Assembly: GCA_029268225.1 (NCBI GenBank)
Contig: JAJUGJ010000031.1
Span: 1 to 38,596 of the forward strand
Length of the DNA: 38,596 nt
DNA from: Burkholderiales bacterium
GTDB lineage: Bacteria > Pseudomonadota > Gammaproteobacteria > Burkholderiales > Burkholderiaceae_C
Direction: 5' to 3'
Part shown: positions 1 through 8,652 of the stretch, piece by piece
How positions within the stretch are numbered: position 1 is the stretch's first letter
How the letters are laid out: each line of letters begins with the position of its first letter
Program-made: the position numbers and the translations under genes
Notes under the pieces: generated by a model
What the model was told of the DNA's origin: nothing
What the model saw: only the letters and a program-made list of their open reading frames with translations
Databases searched by the model: none

Positions 1-1095
1 CAAGTAGTAGATAGAACCGATACTGATAAAGCCCACCCAACCCAAAGCACCAGAGTGAACGTGACCCACAGTCCAGTCAGTGTAGTGCGACAAGGCATTC
101 ACGGTTTTGATCGACATCATTGGGCCTTCGAAGGTGGACATACCATAGAAGGACAACGACACAACCAAGAATTTCAACACAGGGTCAGTACGCAGTTTGT
201 GACATGCACCAGACAGGGTCATGATACCTTTGATCATACCGCCCCAACTTGGTGCCAGCAGAATCAGCGAGAACACCATGCCGAGCGACTGAGTCCAGTC
301 AGGCAGCGCGGTGTAGTGCAGATGATGAGGACCTGCCCACATGTAGGTGAAGATCAACGCCCAGAAGTGCACGATCGACAGGCGATACGAGTACACGGGC
401 ATGCCGGCTTGCTTGGGGATGTAGTAGTACATCATGCCCAGGAAGCCTGCCGTCAGGAAGAAGCCCACGGCATTGTGGCCGTACCACCACTGAACCATGG
501 CGTCCTGCACACCGGCGTAGGCCGAGTAGGACTTGGTCAGGGAGACGGGGATTTCCGCACTGTTGACGATGTGCAGCAGGGCCACGGCGATGATGAAGGC
601 GCCGTAGAACCAGTTGGCCACATAGATGTGACGGATCTTGCGGGTACCGACGGTTCCGAAGAACACGATGGCATACGCGACCCACACCAGCGTGATCAGG
701 ATGTCAATGGGCCACTCCAGTTCGGCGTATTCCTTGCCGGTGGTGAAGCCCAGAGGCAGCGAGATCGCGGCCAGCAGGATAACCAGCTGCCAACCCCAGA
801 AGGTGAAAGCAGCCAGAGGACCTGCGAACAGGCGAGTTTGGCAAGTACGTTGCACCACGTGGTAAGACGTGGCAAACAGGGCGCAGCCGCCAAACGCAAA
901 AATCACCGCATTGGTATGCAGTGGTCGAAGCCGGCCGTAGGACAGCCAGGGGATGCCGAAATTGAGTTCCGGCCATGCCAGTTGGGACGCGATCAGGACG
1001 CCGACAGCCATGCCGACGACGCCCCATAGGACGGCCGCAATGGCGAACTGCCGAACAACCGTATCGTTGTACGTGGCAGAGTGGGTGGTTGCCAT
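1..1095 (-). CDS. ccoN: cbb3-type cytochrome c oxidase subunit I (CcoN), 3' end outside the window
   Basis: This is the catalytic heme-copper subunit of the high-affinity terminal oxidase in the inner membrane, which reduces O2 to water at low oxygen. The frame stays open from the ATG at 1093-1095 to the left edge, giving 365 of roughly 475 residues. The canonical ligands are visible: His60 (heme b), His207 and Tyr251 (the CuB-side cross-linked pair), His257-His258 (CuB) and His345/His347 in GHVHSG (heme b3 and b). The numbering matches the well-studied Pseudomonas CcoN, which supports the chosen start. A good ribosome binding site, AAGGAG, lies 8 bases upstream. The gene follows ccoS after 48 bases on the same strand, so ccoI-ccoS-ccoN are probably co-transcribed. 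ccoO and ccoP are expected just outside the left edge. Confidence 0.97.
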   Translation of the reverse strand, partial: MATTHSATYNDTVVRQFAIAAVLWGVVGMAVGVLIASQLAWPELNFGIPWLSYGRLRPLHTNAVIFAFGGCALFATSYHVVQRTCQTRLFAGPLAAFTFWGWQLVILLAAISLPLGFTTGKEYAELEWPIDILITLVWVAYAIVFFGTVGTRKIRHIYVANWFYGAFIIAVALLHIVNSAEIPVSLTKSYSAYAGVQDAMVQWWYGHNAVGFFLTAGFLGMMYYYIPKQAGMPVYSYRLSIVHFWALIFTYMWAGPHHLHYTALPDWTQSLGMVFSLILLAPSWGGMIKGIMTLSGACHKLRTDPVLKFLVVSLSFYGMSTFEGPMMSIKTVNALSHYTDWTVGHVHSGALGWVGFISIGSIYYL

Positions 1096-1143
1096 CTCTT
1101 CTTCTCCTTTGTTACAGCGTGAATTGTGGGGCCAAAGCAAGGG

Positions 1144-1317
1144 TTATTTTTGATGAACCTCAACCTTGCTCTTGTCTTTTTGCTCATCTTGCAAGATGCG
1201 TAGCCCCTCTTGTTCGATGTCCTCGAATTGTCCGCTGTGCACAGACCAGCCCAGCACGGCCAGGATGGCCAGGACCAGCAAAACGGAGACGGGAATGAGG
1301 ACGTAGAGGATTTCCAT
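1144..1317 (-). CDS. ccoS: cbb3 oxidase maturation protein CcoS
   Basis: This is a 57-residue single-pass membrane protein beginning MEILYVLIPVS, with one hydrophobic helix followed by the typical GQFEDIEQEG-like segment and a charged tail. CcoS proteins are short (about 50-70 residues) and are required for cofactor assembly of cbb3 oxidase. An upstream in-frame start at 1368 would add 17 residues that overlap the end of ccoI and do not resemble the family, so the ATG at 1315-1317 is preferred. It lies 19 bases after the ccoI stop and 48 bases before ccoN, in the order expected for a cbb3 assembly and structural operon. Confidence 0.92.
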   Translation of the reverse strand: MEILYVLIPVSVLLVLAILAVLGWSVHSGQFEDIEQEGLRILQDEQKDKSKVEVHQK

Positions 1318-1336
1318 GATCGCGATGCCCGCTTCT

Positions 1337-3724
1337 TCAATGGCGGCCGGGGCCGAGTCTAAGTGCATTCAGCACGACGCCCAAGGAACTCAGGGCCATG
1401 CCAAGGCCAGCCAGCCAGGGCGGCAGGAAACCCATCAAAGCGAGCGGTATGCAAGACGCGTTGTAGAGCGCTGACCACGCCAAGTTCTGGCGAACGATGC
1501 GCATGGCCTGTCGGCTGATGACAACAGCCTCGGGCAGACCCAGCAGGCGGCCTCCCAGGATGATGAGGTCGGCTTGTGACTGTGCCAAGGCAGCCCCTTG
1601 GTCCAGCGCGATGGAAACGTCGGCTTTGGCCAGCACCGGCGCATCATTGATGCCGTCGCCGACCACGGCCACCCGGTGACCCTGGGCCTGCATGCGGGCA
1701 ATCACGTTGAGCTTGTCTTCGGGTGTGGCCTGGGCTTGAGCCACAGTCATTGCATCGCCCTGCCCCAGGTGCCGCGCAGCGGCATGTACGCGGGCGCTCT
1801 GATCGCCCGACAACAACGAGGAATGACAGCCCAGTTCACGCAACCGCTGAACCGTCGGGCGGGCTTCCGCACGGAAGACCTCGTCGAAGACAAAGCCCGC
1901 CACGGTGTCAGGGTGCAATCTGCCGTCGGCACCGATGGCGGCCATCCACACACGGGCATCATCGTGCTGCGTCCACCAGCCTGCCACCGCATCGGGCACA
2001 GGCATGACATCGGTCAGCACCCAGTTCAACTGCCCCAGACGCCAGACACGACCCTGCGCATCGGTGGCCTGAACGCCTTTCCCGGCCTGCTCTCGCACAT
2101 CGATCCAGGACGTGACGGGCCAACCGCCCGCATCTTGGGCAGCCTTAACCAGCGAACGGGACAACGGGTGCTGCGAGTAGGACGCCAAAGCCGCCGCCAC
2201 GCCCCAGCAATCGACCTGCGCGACAGGCAAACCATGGGGTGTTGGTACACGGCCTTCAGGGGTGACGATTGACACCACGGACAACTCACCTTCCGTCAAG
2301 GTGCCTGTCTTGTCGAAGTAGACCTCATCGATCGCGGAAAGAGCTTCCAGCGCATCGAGGCGCCGCACCAGCAGCCCTTTGCGGGCCATGGCACCCGCTG
2401 CGGCGAGCAAGGCGGAGGGCGCAGACAGGGACAAGGCGCAGGGGCAAGTCACCACGAGCACCGACACGGCCACCCAGATGGACTTGGATGGGTCAATCCA
2501 TTGCCAGACCAGCGCGCCACCGGCAGCCAGCACGATCACACCCCAAAGGAAGGGCGCGGCCATGCGGTCGGCAAATCTCATCCAGCCCGGCTTTTCGGTC
2601 ATGGCCTGATGCACCAGCGAGACGATCTGCTGATAGCGGGTATCGGGGCCCAAGCGTTCAATGGCCATCCACACGGGCGAGCCCATGTTCATGCTGCCAG
2701 CCACCACGGTTTGCCCGGCACGTCGGGGCAAGGCCCGCGACTCGCCGGTGAGGAGTGACTCGTCGACCTCGGTCTCACCCAGCAGGATCTGACCATCTGC
2801 CGGGAAGGCTTGCCCCACGGCCACCCTCACCCGGTCGCCATGTCGCAAAGAGGACAAGGGCGTGGAGGTGACGGACACCATGCTCAGATCGTCATCCGGG
2901 TTGTCGGCGCGGTCGACCGCCTCAGGCAGGCGCACGCACATGGATTCGAGGGTCTGAGTGACCCTTTCACGCGCTCGCGACTCCAGCCAGCGCCCGGCCA
3001 GCAGGAAGGTGACAAACATGGTCAACGAGTCGAAATAGGCGTCTTGACCGAACACATCCCGGTTGCCGAACGTGACCCCGGTGCTGACCACGAAGGCGCC
3101 CAACATGCCCAGGGAGACCGGGGTGTCCATCGACACCCTGCCCTGCTTCGCCGCGCGCCAGGCGCCAGTGAAAAATGGCCCGCAAGAGAACAGCATGACG
3201 GGCAGACTGAGCACCCAACAGGCCCAGTTCATCAAGTTCCATAGATCAGGCGGGATCACGTCCTGGCCAGCCACATATTGAGGCCACGTGATCATCATGA
3301 CCTGCATCATGCAGAACGCGGCCACAGAGAGGCGCCACAGGAGCACGCGCCGCTCGCGCAGTCGCTCATGCCCGGCGCGTGCGGCCCCATCGGGCCAAGC
3401 CCGGTAGCCAACCTGTTGTACTGCGGTGACCAGCTCCGACAGCTTCACCCGCGCCGGATCGACCAGAATGCGCGCACGTTGCGCGGCCGACTGAACCTGA
3501 ACCTCCGACACGCCCGGCACCTTGCGCAAGGCATCCTCGATGGTGATGGCGCAAGCGGCACAGTACATGCCTGACAACCCCAAGCCAATGCGACGCTGGC
3601 TGCTGCCCATCGGGATCTCCACAATGCATTGCTGGAGGAGATCGGGGTCGTCGAGGCCCGCCTGCTGCGCAGGCGTGAGCACGGCGGCGGTGACACCGCC
3701 TGTTTCGGTCGCGACGTTGTTCAT
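1337..3724 (-). CDS. ccoI: Copper-translocating P-type ATPase for cbb3 oxidase maturation (CcoI/FixI type)
   Basis: This P1B-type ATPase of about 795 residues is predicted to export copper across the inner membrane for assembly of the CcoN active site. In order it shows a heavy-metal-associated domain with CAAC at residues 55-58, the actuator TGES at 326-329, the membrane metal site CPC at 427-429, the phosphorylation motif DKTGT at 471-475, the HP dipeptide at 519-520 and GDGINDAP at 689-696. The CcoI assignment rests on these motifs plus direct linkage to ccoS and ccoN; a general CopA is the alternative. The frame extends upstream to a TTG at 3769, but the ATG at 3722-3724 (MNNVATETG) is the more likely start, although its ribosome binding site is weak. 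The CxxCG motif often found at the extreme N-terminus of FixI proteins is not seen. Confidence 0.93.
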   Translation of the reverse strand: MNNVATETGGVTAAVLTPAQQAGLDDPDLLQQCIVEIPMGSSQRRIGLGLSGMYCAACAITIEDALRKVPGVSEVQVQSAAQRARILVDPARVKLSELVTAVQQVGYRAWPDGAARAGHERLRERRVLLWRLSVAAFCMMQVMMITWPQYVAGQDVIPPDLWNLMNWACWVLSLPVMLFSCGPFFTGAWRAAKQGRVSMDTPVSLGMLGAFVVSTGVTFGNRDVFGQDAYFDSLTMFVTFLLAGRWLESRARERVTQTLESMCVRLPEAVDRADNPDDDLSMVSVTSTPLSSLRHGDRVRVAVGQAFPADGQILLGETEVDESLLTGESRALPRRAGQTVVAGSMNMGSPVWMAIERLGPDTRYQQIVSLVHQAMTEKPGWMRFADRMAAPFLWGVIVLAAGGALVWQWIDPSKSIWVAVSVLVVTCPCALSLSAPSALLAAAGAMARKGLLVRRLDALEALSAIDEVYFDKTGTLTEGELSVVSIVTPEGRVPTPHGLPVAQVDCWGVAAALASYSQHPLSRSLVKAAQDAGGWPVTSWIDVREQAGKGVQATDAQGRVWRLGQLNWVLTDVMPVPDAVAGWWTQHDDARVWMAAIGADGRLHPDTVAGFVFDEVFRAEARPTVQRLRELGCHSSLLSGDQSARVHAAARHLGQGDAMTVAQAQATPEDKLNVIARMQAQGHRVAVVGDGINDAPVLAKADVSIALDQGAALAQSQADLIILGGRLLGLPEAVVISRQAMRIVRQNLAWSALYNASCIPLALMGFLPPWLAGLGMALSSLGVVLNALRLGPGRH

Positions 3725-3815
3725 GAGCTCACTGATACAGTGGTGGTGGCGGACGCCCGGCGTGGCCAAGCCGTGACTGTAAACCTAAACAAAGATCAAC
3801 AAAGGGTTAGCCCTG

Positions 3816-4328
3816 ATGATGAACTTGCCGATGCCCCGGATGACGGAACGCGCGCCGCTGAAGTCGCTGCGCCGCACCGTTGTGACGATGGCGAGCGTGT
3901 GCCTGTGCACCGCACTGTGGAGCCAGACTGTCCTGGCGCAAACGCAGCCCCAACGCCTGCCGACACTGCCTTTGAGCGCCGGCATGCACATCATCAAGGC
4001 AGAACTGGCTTTGACTCCCGAGCAGCACCAGATCGGCCTGATGCACCGCACCAGCATGGGCACCAATGAGGGCATGCTGTTCGTGTTTGATCGCCCAGGC
4101 CAACAGTGCTTCTGGATGAAGAACACCTTGATCCCCCTGCAGATCGCATTTCTGGCGGACGACGGAACCGTGGTCAACTTGGCCGAAATGAAGCCCAAGA
4201 GCCTGGACAGCCATTGCTCGACTCGGCCGGTGCGCTTCGTGCTGGAGATGAACACGAACTGGTTCACCAAGCGGGGCATTCAGGCCGGCAGTCAAATTCG
4301 CGGAGAGCCCTTTGGCACGCCGCGCTGA
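3816..4328 (+). CDS. Secreted DUF192 family protein
   Basis: This is a 170-residue protein with an N-terminal basic stretch (LKSLRR), a hydrophobic core and a probable signal peptidase site near VLA-Q, followed by one DUF192 domain. The conserved DUF192 signatures are visible: LMHRTSM near the start of the domain, GMLFVFD, FWMKNTLIPL and the closing LEMN...W segment. DUF192 proteins are widespread small exported or membrane-anchored proteins with no established biochemical role. The start is uncertain: ATGs occur at residues 1, 2, 6 and 9, and starts at 6 or 9 would give a shorter signal peptide. The gene is divergent from ccoI, about 90 bases away, and convergent with the patatin gene, with only 17 bases between their ends. 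Confidence 0.85.
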   Translation: MMNLPMPRMTERAPLKSLRRTVVTMASVCLCTALWSQTVLAQTQPQRLPTLPLSAGMHIIKAELALTPEQHQIGLMHRTSMGTNEGMLFVFDRPGQQCFWMKNTLIPLQIAFLADDGTVVNLAEMKPKSLDSHCSTRPVRFVLEMNTNWFTKRGIQAGSQIRGEPFGTPR

Positions 4329-4345
4329 CGACCTGCCATCTGCCG

Positions 4346-5311
4346 TCACTGCGTTTTGGCGCGGATGCGCTCTCGCAGTTGAGGCAACATGGTCAGGGCC
4401 GCCTCACGGCCCGCCATGATGGACAAGCGGCGCGCACCAAAGTCCGCACTGCCCACGCCTTGCAGCTTGGGACGCATGACAACATCGGCCTCTGCCATCT
4501 CCCATTGACTGATGGCATGCCCCATGATGTTGAAGGTCTGCAACAGGATGTCAACGGCTCCCTTGGTGGGTTGCCCCTCCGGAATGGCTGAGATGTCGAC
4601 CGCGATGATGACGTCTGCCCCCAGTTGGCGCGTGTAACGAACCGGTACTGGTGAGACCGCGCCACCATCGATGTACTCACGCCCCCCGATCTTCACTGGC
4701 GAGAACACGGCGGGGACGGCGCTGGATGCACGGACGGCCATGCCGACATCGCCACGACGGAACAGAATGGGTTGGCCAGACTGGAGATCTGTGGCGACGA
4801 TACCGAGCGGCATGCGCATGGCCTCGATGGGTTTGTTGCCAGTGCTGTCTCGAACAAAGCGAGCCAGAGCCTCCCCCTTCAGCAGCGATCGTCCAGGAAA
4901 CACCCAATCGGTGATGGTGGACTCATCGAGCGTCATCGCCATTTGACCCAACTGGGTTGGCGTCTTGCCCGAGGCATAGAGTGCGGCCACAACACTGCCA
5001 GCTGAGGTGCCCACGATGACGTCCGGTTTGATGCCGTTTTCTTCCAACACCTGCAACACACCGATGTGAGCAAAGCCCCGCGCAGCGCCGCCGCCCAGCG
5101 CCAAGCCAATCTTTGGCGGTTTGGGAGCGGGCCTGGGCGTCACGGCCACAGGCGCGGAGGTCGCGGGCGTAGTAGACGGCGCTGGGGCGGCGCCCGGCAA
5201 GATTTGCGCACAACCGGCGAGCCCCAGCAGCACACCAGCCCCCAAGGTCAAGGCAAGGCGCCGCTTATATGCATTCAAGATATAAGCAACATTCAAAAAA
5301 GTTCTTCTCAT
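4346..5311 (-). CDS. Patatin-like phospholipase family lipoprotein (RssA-like)
   Basis: This predicted serine acyl hydrolase has a lipobox (LAGC, Cys34 counted from the ATG at 5309-5311), a Pro/Ala-rich linker and a patatin domain. The oxyanion-hole motif GGGAARG lies at 73-79, the nucleophile elbow GTSAG has Ser103, and the catalytic Asp215 sits in DGG, so the Ser-Asp dyad is intact. The lipobox predicts attachment to a membrane facing the periplasm. The start is uncertain. A GTG at 5323 or the ATG at 5311 gives a long n-region without a ribosome binding site, whereas TTG codons at 5296 and 5278 would give a more usual lipoprotein signal with a short KRR n-region and leave the upstream DNA free for a divergent promoter. 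The substrate cannot be told from sequence. Confidence 0.88.
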   Translation of the reverse strand: MRRTFLNVAYILNAYKRRLALTLGAGVLLGLAGCAQILPGAAPAPSTTPATSAPVAVTPRPAPKPPKIGLALGGGAARGFAHIGVLQVLEENGIKPDVIVGTSAGSVVAALYASGKTPTQLGQMAMTLDESTITDWVFPGRSLLKGEALARFVRDSTGNKPIEAMRMPLGIVATDLQSGQPILFRRGDVGMAVRASSAVPAVFSPVKIGGREYIDGGAVSPVPVRYTRQLGADVIIAVDISAIPEGQPTKGAVDILLQTFNIMGHAISQWEMAEADVVMRPKLQGVGSADFGARRLSIMAGREAALTMLPQLRERIRAKTQ

Positions 5312-5320
5312 ATATATAAA
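5263..5320 (+). promoter_or_regulatory. Candidate LysR-type (CysB-like) site and promoter for the sulfur operon
   Basis: An AT-rich patch in otherwise GC-rich DNA contains a perfect inverted repeat, GCTTATAT (5263-5270), nine bases, then ATATAAGC (5280-5287). This includes the T-N11-A arrangement typical of LysR-family sites. Immediately downstream on the plus strand are TTCAAA (5292-5297) and TATAAA (5315-5320) with 17-base spacing, a weak -35 and good -10 as expected for an activator-dependent promoter. Transcription would start near 5327, about 50 bases before the TSUP permease ATG. Assignment to CysB is inferred from the operon's function; no cysB gene is present here. Confidence 0.4.
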
Positions 5321-5376
5321 CACTGGATAGCATCCGACCCTGCCGATTGTGGCTCCGTCTGCCCCACCCTCACCCC

Positions 5377-6351
5377 ATGAAGATCCGCAACCTTGACCTG
5401 AGCGACAACCCCATCAACGCCGAACACCAGGCGTTGGGTCTGCCTCCGGTTGAAGATGACATCACTCACCCCTCCAGACACCCGGTCATGCGCATCGCGG
5501 TATGGGCCGTGACCTTCATGCTGATTGGCGTTGTGGCCTTTTTGACGACGCGCTTGTTCAACGGCACGCATCAACTGACTGGATGGGAGTTGATCACAGA
5601 GACCTTGACCGGCGATGCGTTCTGGAAAGCGGTTGCGGTGGGCTTGCTGGCGCAAACCGTGGACGGCGCCTTGGGCATGGCGTATGGGATCACCTCCAGC
5701 AGCTTTCTGATGGCCACGGGTTCGACGCCCGCAGTGGCAAGCGCCAGTGTGCACATTGCCGAAGTGTTCACCACTGGGGTGTCGGGCATTTCGCATGTGA
5801 AGCTGGGCAACGTGAACCGCAGCCTGTTCTTGCGCCTGCTGATTCCCGGAATGCTGGGCGCCTCGCTGGGCGCGTGGACCGTCTCGTCGGTCGATGCTGC
5901 CGTGATCAAGCCGTTTGTCTCTGTTTACCTGTTTTTGATGGGGCTGTACATCATCAGCAAAATCTTCCGCACCATCCAGGTTCGCAAGGAAGCCCCAAAA
6001 CATGTCGCCAAACTCGGCCTGTTGGGCGGCTACGTGGATGCCGTAGGCGGTGGTGGCTGGGGCCCAGTGGTCACAACCACGCTGGTGGGTACCGGTCAAG
6101 ACCCACGCACGACCATCGGGTCGGTGAACCTGGCGGAGTTTTTCCTCACCTTCATCAGCGCCTCGGTGTTTGCCATGCTGATTGATGAGACGCCCTGGCC
6201 GACGGTGGCGGGCCTCGTGGTGGGCGGCCTGTTTGCAGCCCCCTTTGCCGCGTACCTGACCAAGCGTCTGCACACCAAGACCCTGCTGGCGATCGTGGGC
6301 AGCGTGATTGCCCTGATCAGTACCTACAATTTGTACCGGGCGCTTTACTGA
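5377..6351 (+). CDS. TauE/SafE (TSUP) family sulfite/sulfate-type permease
   Basis: This is a 324-residue polytopic inner-membrane protein of the TSUP family (formerly DUF81). It has a polar N-terminus of about 40 residues, then a series of hydrophobic helices with family-like segments such as AQTVDGALGMAYG and the matching second-half repeat GGYVDAVGGGGWGP, which reflect the internal duplication. TSUP proteins move sulfur oxyanions or organosulfonates. The position as first gene of a sulfate assimilation operon, 46 bases before cysI, suggests sulfate or sulfite transport, but direction and substrate are not shown by the sequence. The ATG at 5377 was chosen over an upstream in-frame start at 5347 because the extra residues look non-coding and would overlap the proposed leader. 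Confidence 0.88.
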   Translation: MKIRNLDLSDNPINAEHQALGLPPVEDDITHPSRHPVMRIAVWAVTFMLIGVVAFLTTRLFNGTHQLTGWELITETLTGDAFWKAVAVGLLAQTVDGALGMAYGITSSSFLMATGSTPAVASASVHIAEVFTTGVSGISHVKLGNVNRSLFLRLLIPGMLGASLGAWTVSSVDAAVIKPFVSVYLFLMGLYIISKIFRTIQVRKEAPKHVAKLGLLGGYVDAVGGGGWGPVVTTTLVGTGQDPRTTIGSVNLAEFFLTFISASVFAMLIDETPWPTVAGLVVGGLFAAPFAAYLTKRLHTKTLLAIVGSVIALISTYNLYRALY

Positions 6352-6397
6352 GGCGGCAAGCCTTGGTGATTTGGCCCTTTTTTATTTGACAGACCCC

Positions 6398-8107
6398 ATG
6401 TACCAGTACACCGAATTCGACAAGCAATTTGTGCGTCAGCGCGCTGCACAGTTCCGCGACCAGCTTGAGCGCAATCTGGCCGGCAAGCTGGGCGATGACG
6501 AGTTCCGTCCGCTGCGCCTGCAAAACGGCTGGTACGTCCAGCGCCATGCGCCGATGCTGCGCGTGGCCGTGCCCTACGGTGAACTGTCGTCTGCGCAGAT
6601 CCGCCAGCTCGCGCGCATCGCTCGCGAGCACGACCGTGGCTATGCCCACTTCACCACGCGTCAGAACGTGCAGTTCAACTGGATTCCGTTGACACAAAGT
6701 GCCGACGTGATGGACCTGTTGGCCGACGTCAACATGCACGGTATCCAGACCTCGGGCAACTGCATCCGCAATATCACGGCCGACGCCATGGTGGGCGTGG
6801 CCGAAGACGACCTGATTGACGCACGTCCGTACTGCGAAGTGCTACGCCAGTGGTCGACCCTGCATCCGGAGTTCGCTTTCCTGCCCCGCAAGTTCAAGAT
6901 TGCGGTCAATGGCGCCAAGGAAGACCGAGCGGCCACGTTCTGGCACGACATCGGCTTGCACCTGGTGAAGAACGAAGCCGGCGAAGTGGGCTTCCGCGTG
7001 CTGGTAGGTGGCGGCATGGGCCGCACGCCCATCACGGCCAGCGAGATCAACGCCTTCGTGCCTTGGCAGCAGATTCTGGTCTACATCGAAGCGATTGTGC
7101 GTGTGTACAACCGCTACGGTCGCCGCGACAACATGTACAAGGCCCGCATCAAGATCTTGGTGAAGGCCGAAGGCCAGAAGTTCTTTGACCAGGTAAACGA
7201 AGAGTTCCAGAACATCCTCACCCGCGACGTGGACGGTGCGGCTCACCTGATCCCGCAGGCCGAGTTTGACCGTGTGAACGCCAGCTTCGCCTTCCCGGCT
7301 GCAGTGCAGGCCCATGTGCCGGCTGGCAACGGCCTGCCGGCCGACGCCTCGGACGCCGAGCGCAAGCAGTTTGCCAAGTGGCTGGAGCGCAATGTGCGCG
7401 GCCACAAGGTGCAAGGCTACAAGAACGTGACGCTGTCGGTGAAGCGCCCCGGCCAGGCGCCTGGCGACGTGACCGACACACAGATGGACGCGATCGCCGA
7501 CATGGCTGACCGCTTCAGCTGCGGTGAGTTGCGCGTGACGCATGACCAGAATGCCCTGCTGCCCTTCGTGCGCGAAGAAGACCTGTACGCCCTGTGGCAA
7601 GCCGCCAAGGCCGCCACACTGGCTTCGCCCAACATCGGTCTGCTGAGCGACATGATCGCCTGCCCCGGAGGCGACTTCTGCGCCCTGGCCAACGCCCGCT
7701 CCATCCCCATCGCCAACGACTTGATCGCGCGCTACCAGGACCTGGACGAGCTGTACGACATTGGTGACATCGACCTGCACATCTCAGGTTGCATCAACTC
7801 CTGCGGCCACCACCACAGCGGCCACATCGGCATTCTGGGCGTGGACAAGGATGGTTCGGAGTGGTACCAGGTGACGCTGGGTGGCTCGGACGGTTCCGAC
7901 CATGCCCCCACCAGCGTGGCTGGCAAGGTGATTGGCCCTTCGTTCTCGGCCGATGAGGTCACGGACGTGATTGAAGCGGTGATCGAAACCTACCGTGCGC
8001 AGCGTTCGGCCAACGAGAAGTTCATCGACACGGTCAAGCGTGTGGGCATTGAGCCATTCAAGACCGCTGCCAATGCCGTGCGTCGCACCACCGCCAAAGC
8101 AGCCTGA
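6398..8107 (+). CDS. cysI: Sulfite reductase hemoprotein (nitrite/sulfite reductase family)
   Basis: This 569-residue cytoplasmic siroheme/[4Fe-4S] enzyme is predicted to reduce sulfite to sulfide with six electrons. It has two ferredoxin-like half domains and two siroheme-binding domains. The cluster and siroheme ligands are visible as C422-x5-C428 (CPGGDFC) and C465-x3-C469 (CINSC). The family also contains assimilatory nitrite reductases, but the neighbours DUF934, cysH, cysD, cysN and cobA point to sulfite. No flavoprotein CysJ is encoded nearby, so the electron donor is probably ferredoxin or an unlinked reductase; fdxA and a ferredoxin reductase lie just downstream of the operon. The frame opens at a TTG (6371), but the ATG at 6398 (MYQYTEFDKQ) matches the usual family N-terminus. 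Confidence 0.95.
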   Translation: MYQYTEFDKQFVRQRAAQFRDQLERNLAGKLGDDEFRPLRLQNGWYVQRHAPMLRVAVPYGELSSAQIRQLARIAREHDRGYAHFTTRQNVQFNWIPLTQSADVMDLLADVNMHGIQTSGNCIRNITADAMVGVAEDDLIDARPYCEVLRQWSTLHPEFAFLPRKFKIAVNGAKEDRAATFWHDIGLHLVKNEAGEVGFRVLVGGGMGRTPITASEINAFVPWQQILVYIEAIVRVYNRYGRRDNMYKARIKILVKAEGQKFFDQVNEEFQNILTRDVDGAAHLIPQAEFDRVNASFAFPAAVQAHVPAGNGLPADASDAERKQFAKWLERNVRGHKVQGYKNVTLSVKRPGQAPGDVTDTQMDAIADMADRFSCGELRVTHDQNALLPFVREEDLYALWQAAKAATLASPNIGLLSDMIACPGGDFCALANARSIPIANDLIARYQDLDELYDIGDIDLHISGCINSCGHHHSGHIGILGVDKDGSEWYQVTLGGSDGSDHAPTSVAGKVIGPSFSADEVTDVIEAVIETYRAQRSANEKFIDTVKRVGIEPFKTAANAVRRTTAKAA

Positions 8108-8131
8108 TTCAGCCTCGCAGAAGGACACAGT

Positions 8132-8638
8132 ATGAAATTCGTCGACATTCACCATGACCAGTGGCACACCGTGGGCGGTGAAGATGGCCCGGTGTCGCAC
8201 CCGCCGATCAAGAGCTACAGCCTGCTGACGCTGGCCCAGTGGCACGCCGTGCGCGAGCAATGGCCTGCACCAGGCACCCATGATCACAAGCCTGTGGGCG
8301 TGATCGTGTCCAACGACACCGATATCGAAACGCTGGAAGCCGACGTGCCCAAGCTGTCGCTCGTGGTGTTGAACTTCCCGAAATGGGTGGACGGCCGCGC
8401 TTACACCCAAGCGCACATCCTGCGCTCGCGTTACCGCTTCCAGGGCGAGATCCGGGCCACCGGCGAAGTGCTGGTGGACATGATGCCCTTGCTCAAGCGC
8501 ACCGGCTTTGATGCCGTGGTGCTGCGCGCGGACCAGGATCGTGTGGCGGCCGAGCGCGCATTGGGCTTCTTCACAGCGCGTGGTCACTACCAAGGTGACG
8601 TGCAGGTGACCAAGCCCGTGTTCGCCCGTTCGGTGTAA
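8132..8638 (+). CDS. DUF934 family protein of the sulfate assimilation operon
   Basis: This is a 168-residue soluble protein with no signal peptide or membrane segment. It matches the DUF934 family, which is typically encoded between the sulfite reductase and APS reductase genes in proteobacteria. The conserved-looking core includes LVVLNFPKWVDGRAYTQA, followed by LRSRYRFQGEIRATGEVL and a Phe-x-x-x-x-LR-Asp segment. A good ribosome binding site (AAGGAC) precedes the ATG. It lies 24 bases after cysI and 14 bases before cysH. Constant linkage implies an accessory role in sulfite or APS reduction, but the biochemical function is unknown and there is no recognisable catalytic motif. Confidence 0.9.
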   Translation: MKFVDIHHDQWHTVGGEDGPVSHPPIKSYSLLTLAQWHAVREQWPAPGTHDHKPVGVIVSNDTDIETLEADVPKLSLVVLNFPKWVDGRAYTQAHILRSRYRFQGEIRATGEVLVDMMPLLKRTGFDAVVLRADQDRVAAERALGFFTARGHYQGDVQVTKPVFARSV

Positions 8639-8652
8639 GCAGGGAGCGCAAC

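Noticed and set aside
3725..3769. TTG start 15 codons upstream of the chosen ccoI ATG
   Set aside because: It has a rare start codon and the extra residues (His-rich, no family match) do not look coding.
3783..3807. ATCAA half-site upstream of ccoI suggesting an FNR/ANR box
   Set aside because: Only one half of TTGAT-N4-ATCAA is present; the other half (TAAAC) does not fit, so FNR control is not supported from this site.
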